A DNA stretch of 15,540 bases, from positions 63,522 to 79,061 of the forward strand of contig DHDL01000006.1 in the NCBI GenBank assembly GCA_002399345.1, read 5' to 3'. Shown in pieces: positions 14,966 through 15,540 of the stretch. How positions within the stretch are numbered: the first letter of the stretch is position 1; the number at the start of each line of letters is the position of its first letter. Below the pieces are notes generated by a model that did no database searches, was not told the DNA's origin, and worked only from the letters and a program-made list of their open reading frames with translations. The DNA is from Thermoanaerobacterales bacterium UBA4877. Lineage in GTDB: Bacteria; Bacillota; Thermoanaerobacteria; Thermoanaerobacterales; UBA4877. The translations under genes were made by a program, and so were the position numbers.

Positions 14966-15007
14966 AAAAGGCAGGAGCGATTTTTTCCGCTCCTGCCTTT
15001 TTTAAGC
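14960..15007. terminator. Bidirectional Rho-independent terminator
   Basis: A perfect 20-bp stem (14960-14979 with 14988-15007) and an 8-base loop, ATTTTTTC. The GC-rich core GGCAGGAGCG is flanked by six A on one side and six T on the other, so it can end transcripts from both directions. It overlaps the stop of the FtsH-like gene and abuts that of mecA. Confidence 0.95.
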
Positions 15008-15540
15008 TAGAAGTATTGGTTCATTACATCCAGTGCATTCTTGTTTATTAAGAGTTTACCATGTTCATTTAAAATACCTAAAGATGTATTAATTCTCGTA
15101 CCATACTCTTCCAGTATTGCCTGAATCTTTTTGGTAAGATAGCCATTTAGATAAAGTACATACCAATCCTGATATTTATAAAAGCTACTTTCTCCTGAGA
15201 ATAGTCCCTCAATTTCCTTAGACAGATCTACAAATTCATCAAATGAACTGAACTGATAGAAGTTGTTTAAATAGTTTTTACGGTGTTTGCTGGAATACAA
15301 TACCGATTTTTTATCAGGGATTCGTGTGACTAGGATAACAAAACTGTCATGGGATACCGGAGCCACCTCGACTATAAGTTTTGAATTATCCACATCAAAG
15401 CTTTCTTCTAAATATGCCTCGTATAAAAGTTCCCAAAAGAGATTCTGTGCTTTTGTGTCATCATAATAAAGATCATTTATATCGATGTTCTTCTTCTTCA
15501 GATCTGCGGCGGTGATTAAAATTCTTATCTTATTTTCACT
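15007..15540 (-). CDS. mecA: MecA-like ClpC adaptor protein (5' end outside window)
   Basis: Adaptor that delivers substrates to the ClpC-ClpP protease; in Bacillus it targets the competence regulator ComK and others. The frame stays open to the window edge, and the visible 177 residues begin at SENKIRILITAADL, matching the MecA N-terminus about seven residues after its start. The N-terminal substrate-binding domain runs through NLFWELLYEAYLEESFDV and KLIVEVAPVSHDSFVILVTRI. The C-terminal ClpC-binding domain follows (YQFSSFDEFVDLSKEIEGLF, YKYQDWYVLYL, ILEEYG). The linker between the domains is only about 20 residues, so the whole protein would be near 185 residues against about 218 in B. subtilis MecA. 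It is convergent with the FtsH-like operon and shares its terminator. Family assignment is good; the competence role may not apply here. Confidence 0.85.
   Translation of the reverse strand, partial: SENKIRILITAADLKKKNIDINDLYYDDTKAQNLFWELLYEAYLEESFDVDNSKLIVEVAPVSHDSFVILVTRIPDKKSVLYSSKHRKNYLNNFYQFSSFDEFVDLSKEIEGLFSGESSFYKYQDWYVLYLNGYLTKKIQAILEEYGTRINTSLGILNEHGKLLINKNALDVMNQYF

Noticed and set aside
1..15540. CRISPR array, transposase, toxin-antitoxin or biosynthetic cluster
   Set aside because: No regularly spaced repeats, IS ends, intact transposase or matching gene pairs were found on either strand.

Overview
The window comes from a low-to-moderate GC Gram-positive bacterium, most likely a motile member of the Clostridia. 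Signs of this are a DUF4364-type winged-helix protein, a MecA-type adaptor, a flaG-fliD-fliS operon with a sigma-28/sigma-D promoter of the Bacillus/Clostridium kind, strong AGGAGG-like ribosome sites, heavy AGA/AGG and ATA codon use, and GTG/TTG starts. The genus cannot be fixed from the sequence.

Layout. (1) 1-3045: the 3' part of valS, a GNAT acetyltransferase and folC, tightly packed on the + strand. (2) 3046-4562: a strong hairpin after folC, a small DUF2508/YaaL-like protein, and a subtilisin-family protease with a C-terminal copper-amine-oxidase-N-like domain and no signal peptide. Both genes have their Shine-Dalgarno sequence inside the 3' arm of a hairpin. (3) 4576-4782: a lone tRNA-Pro(CGG) with its own promoter and terminator. 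(4) 4783-5244: about 460 bases without a convincing gene. (5) 5245-7390: a polytopic ion-transporter-superfamily permease followed by a cytoplasmic beta-lactamase-fold serine hydrolase. (6) 7459-8719: a DUF4364 regulator (- strand) divergent from a short QueG-like iron-sulfur protein. (7) 8717-11428: a flagellar late operon, flaG-fliD-fliS-fliT/flgN-like, under a near-consensus sigma-28 promoter and closed by a terminator. (8) 11505-12917: a 470-residue helical protein I do not recognise. (9) 12914-15007: a two-gene operon with its own extended -10 promoter, encoding a single-pass membrane protein with a predicted extracytoplasmic domain and, overlapping it by one base, a short FtsH-like AAA+ metalloprotease. 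It ends in a 20-bp bidirectional terminator. (10) 15007-15540: mecA, convergent, cut by the window end.

The best candidate for an undescribed system is the region 9 pair. The FtsH-like protease keeps every catalytic motif but has almost no extracytoplasmic loop, and the co-translated partner could supply one, so the two may form a split FtsH-type membrane protease. Other points of interest are the S8 protease fusion, the paired SD-masking hairpins, the permease-hydrolase pair and the orphan protein at 11505.
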